Part shown: positions 13,219-14,678 of the stretch, piece after piece
How the letters are laid out: the number at the start of each line of letters is the position of its first letter
How positions within the stretch are numbered: position 1 is the first letter of the stretch
NCBI GenBank assembly: GCA_031276415.1
Contig: JAISNF010000638.1
Span: 1-14,678, forward strand
Source of the DNA: Planctomycetaceae bacterium
GTDB taxonomy: Bacteria; Planctomycetota; Planctomycetia; Pirellulales; Thermoguttaceae
Direction of reading: 5' to 3'
DNA length: 14,678 bases
The notes under the pieces: generated by a model
What the model was told of the DNA's origin: nothing
Database searches by the model: none
What the model saw: the letters and a program-made list of their open reading frames with translations, nothing else
Position numbers and translations under genes: made by a program

Positions 13219-14595
13219 ATGAAACGTCGACAATTTTTACAAACCGGTTTATTTACTTCCTTGACAACAGCGGCTGCAATGCAGTTTTATGCGAAAGAGG
13301 AAAGTAATTCTGTCAATTTACCCACGACACTTCGTGAGGAAGCCCGCGAAATTTCCATTGGAGGTTATTACGATGTGATAATTTGCGGTGGTGGTCCCGC
13401 TGGAGTTAGTGCTGCGCTTGCTGCTGCACGGCAAGGTGCTAAAACTCTTTTATTGGAATCAAATGGTTGTCTTGGCGGAATCTGGACAGCCGGAATTTTA
13501 CCTTGGATTATCAATCACGGGCAACCTGGTATTATGGCTGAACTCAAAACCAAGTTAAAAGAAATGGATGCCGTTTGCCCAATTCCGGCACCCTCCTTCG
13601 CCTTTGATCCAGAAAAACTTAAATTATTGTTAGAAAATCTTTGCGATGAGGCTTCGGTTGATTTTCTTTTACATACGAAAATCGTTGCAACAGTCAAGTT
13701 GTCGAACCGGATGATTTCACACGTTGTTACAGAATCTAAGAGCGGACGACAAGCCTGGGGAGGGACGGTAATTGTCGATTGTACTGGTGATGGAGATGTT
13801 GCGGCTCAATCAGGTTGTGGTTTTGATGTTGGAAATGAAGAGGGACAAATGCAACCGGGGTCTCTTTTAGATTTGATTGACGGTATCAAATTTGAAGAGT
13901 TGAAAGAGTTTATCCGTTCAAATCAGGATAAAAAATCCGCATCTAAGGGACATTTATTGAAACTGATTCGTTCACTTGGTATTGAACCGACTTATAAATC
14001 GCCGGCAATTTATCCTATCCGCGAGGATTTGTTTTGGGTGATGATGCATCATGCTTATCAGGTTCGTTTTGACGATGCTCGTTCCATTACACGGCATACC
14101 GTCGAGGGACGAAAAGAACTTCATCGTATCATTAATACTCTCCGTGCCTCTGGTGGAGTCTGGAAAAATATCCATTTGATTGGGACGGCGGAACAAATGG
14201 GAATCCGTGAAGCACGACGAATTCATGGACTCTACAAGGTTACTGTTGACGATATTTTGAAAGGAATAAAACATGAAGACGCTGTTTGCCGAGTCCATGC
14301 AGGTTTTGATGTTCATCAACTTGACACCGTTACCAATCATGGAGGAACATCTCGCCCAGAAGGAAAATCAATGCCTTATGATATTCCATCACGAGCATTA
14401 ATTGCCAAGGATATTGATAATCTTTTGATGGCTGGGCGTTGTATCAGTGGTGATTTTTTAGCACATTCGAGTTATCGGGTTACCGGTCCCGCAACAGTTC
14501 TAGGCGAAGCAGCAGGAAAAATCGCCGCCGAAGCCGTTGCTAAACAAATTCAACCCAAAGAAGTCAAATTATCGTCCAAATTATCAAATAGTTGA
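13219..14595 (+). CDS. Exported FAD-dependent oxidoreductase (FAD_oxidored family)
   Basis: The 458 aa protein begins MKRRQFLQTG, a twin-arginine motif followed by a moderately hydrophobic stretch to about residue 25 (cleavage plausible after FYA), so folded export with bound cofactor is likely. The flavin-binding site is YDVIICGGGPAG (to about residue 62) followed by LLLESNGCLGG. TGDGDVAAQSG and the C-terminal YDIPSRALI, DNLLMAGRCISGDFLAHSSYRV and GEAAGKIAAEA segments match the FAD_oxidored group common in planctomycetes. The substrate is not known; relatives are annotated only generally or assigned to carbohydrate-related oxidation. No Shine-Dalgarno is visible; a TATACT lies four bases before the ATG, too close for a normal leader. 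It probably follows the lipoprotein in one unit. Confidence 0.85.
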   Translation: MKRRQFLQTGLFTSLTTAAAMQFYAKEESNSVNLPTTLREEAREISIGGYYDVIICGGGPAGVSAALAAARQGAKTLLLESNGCLGGIWTAGILPWIINHGQPGIMAELKTKLKEMDAVCPIPAPSFAFDPEKLKLLLENLCDEASVDFLLHTKIVATVKLSNRMISHVVTESKSGRQAWGGTVIVDCTGDGDVAAQSGCGFDVGNEEGQMQPGSLLDLIDGIKFEELKEFIRSNQDKKSASKGHLLKLIRSLGIEPTYKSPAIYPIREDLFWVMMHHAYQVRFDDARSITRHTVEGRKELHRIINTLRASGGVWKNIHLIGTAEQMGIREARRIHGLYKVTVDDILKGIKHEDAVCRVHAGFDVHQLDTVTNHGGTSRPEGKSMPYDIPSRALIAKDIDNLLMAGRCISGDFLAHSSYRVTGPATVLGEAAGKIAAEAVAKQIQPKEVKLSSKLSNS

Positions 14596-14638
14596 CATTT
14601 TCATCAGTTTTACTTTTTTTATCGTAACTATCTATTTT

Positions 14639-14678
14639 CTTAACCACATGAAAATACGGTAACAAAAGAATTGTCCGC
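14639..14678 (+). repeat. Second copy of the dispersed repeat, cut by the window end
   Basis: It starts with CTTAACCACA and ends GTCCGC at the last base, matching the beginning and end of the 10977-11015 element, with related A-rich sequence between. The copy probably continues beyond the window. Both copies lie after the end of a gene and point the same way. Confidence 0.5.

Noticed and set aside
1..14678. CRISPR array, tRNA, rRNA or transposase genes
   Set aside because: No regularly spaced repeats, cloverleaf-like sequence, rRNA segments or transposase motifs were seen on either strand.

Overview
The window looks like a piece of a low-GC planctomycete chromosome. The taxonomic signal comes mainly from the right third. 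It holds a DUF1559 pseudopilin-like protein with the prepilin core GFTLVELLVV, the AREAARRM stretch and a C-terminal H-X9-DG motif. Beside it are a small lipoprotein with a 'GTVEFDGKPLP' beta-sandwich and a Tat-exported FAD-dependent oxidoreductase. This is inference from family knowledge; no database search was made. The sequence is visibly A+T-rich throughout and every convincing gene is on the + strand.

Bases 1-10931 are an almost continuous anaerobic (cobalt-early) cobalamin operon: cbiL, cbiF, cbiG, cbiH, cbiJ fused to a precorrin-2 dehydrogenase domain, cobA (SUMT), short cbiX, cbiE-cbiT fusion, cbiA, cbiC, a small eight-cysteine protein and cbiP. Most junctions overlap by 4-13 bases or are separated by fewer than 55 bases. 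A likely internal promoter with a consensus TATAAT lies before cbiX, and a weaker one lies before cbiP. Together the products would take uroporphyrinogen III (CobA) through precorrin-2, sirohydrochlorin (SirC-like domain) and cobalt-sirohydrochlorin (CbiX). CbiL, CbiH, CbiF, CbiG, CbiJ, CbiT/CbiE and CbiC then lead to cobyrinic acid, which CbiA and CbiP amidate. CbiD, the C1 methyltransferase, is not in the window. CbiB and the lower-ligand assembly genes are also absent.

Bases 10932-11582 contain no gene. They hold a degenerate dispersed repeat, a TTGACA/TAAAAT promoter and a long leader with at least eight hairpins, some of them mutually exclusive. The leader ends at a good Shine-Dalgarno and an ATG that is immediately followed by an in-frame TAG. 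The DUF1559 gene follows (open frame to 12629), so it is either disrupted at codon 2 or initiates in an unusual way. The lipoprotein (12696-13142) and FAD oxidoreductase (13219-14595) come next. The window ends inside a second copy of the dispersed repeat seen at 10977.

The points most worth following up are the structured leader with its start-stop ATG-TAG, the CbiJ-SirC fusion, and the cysteine-rich protein embedded in the cobalamin operon.
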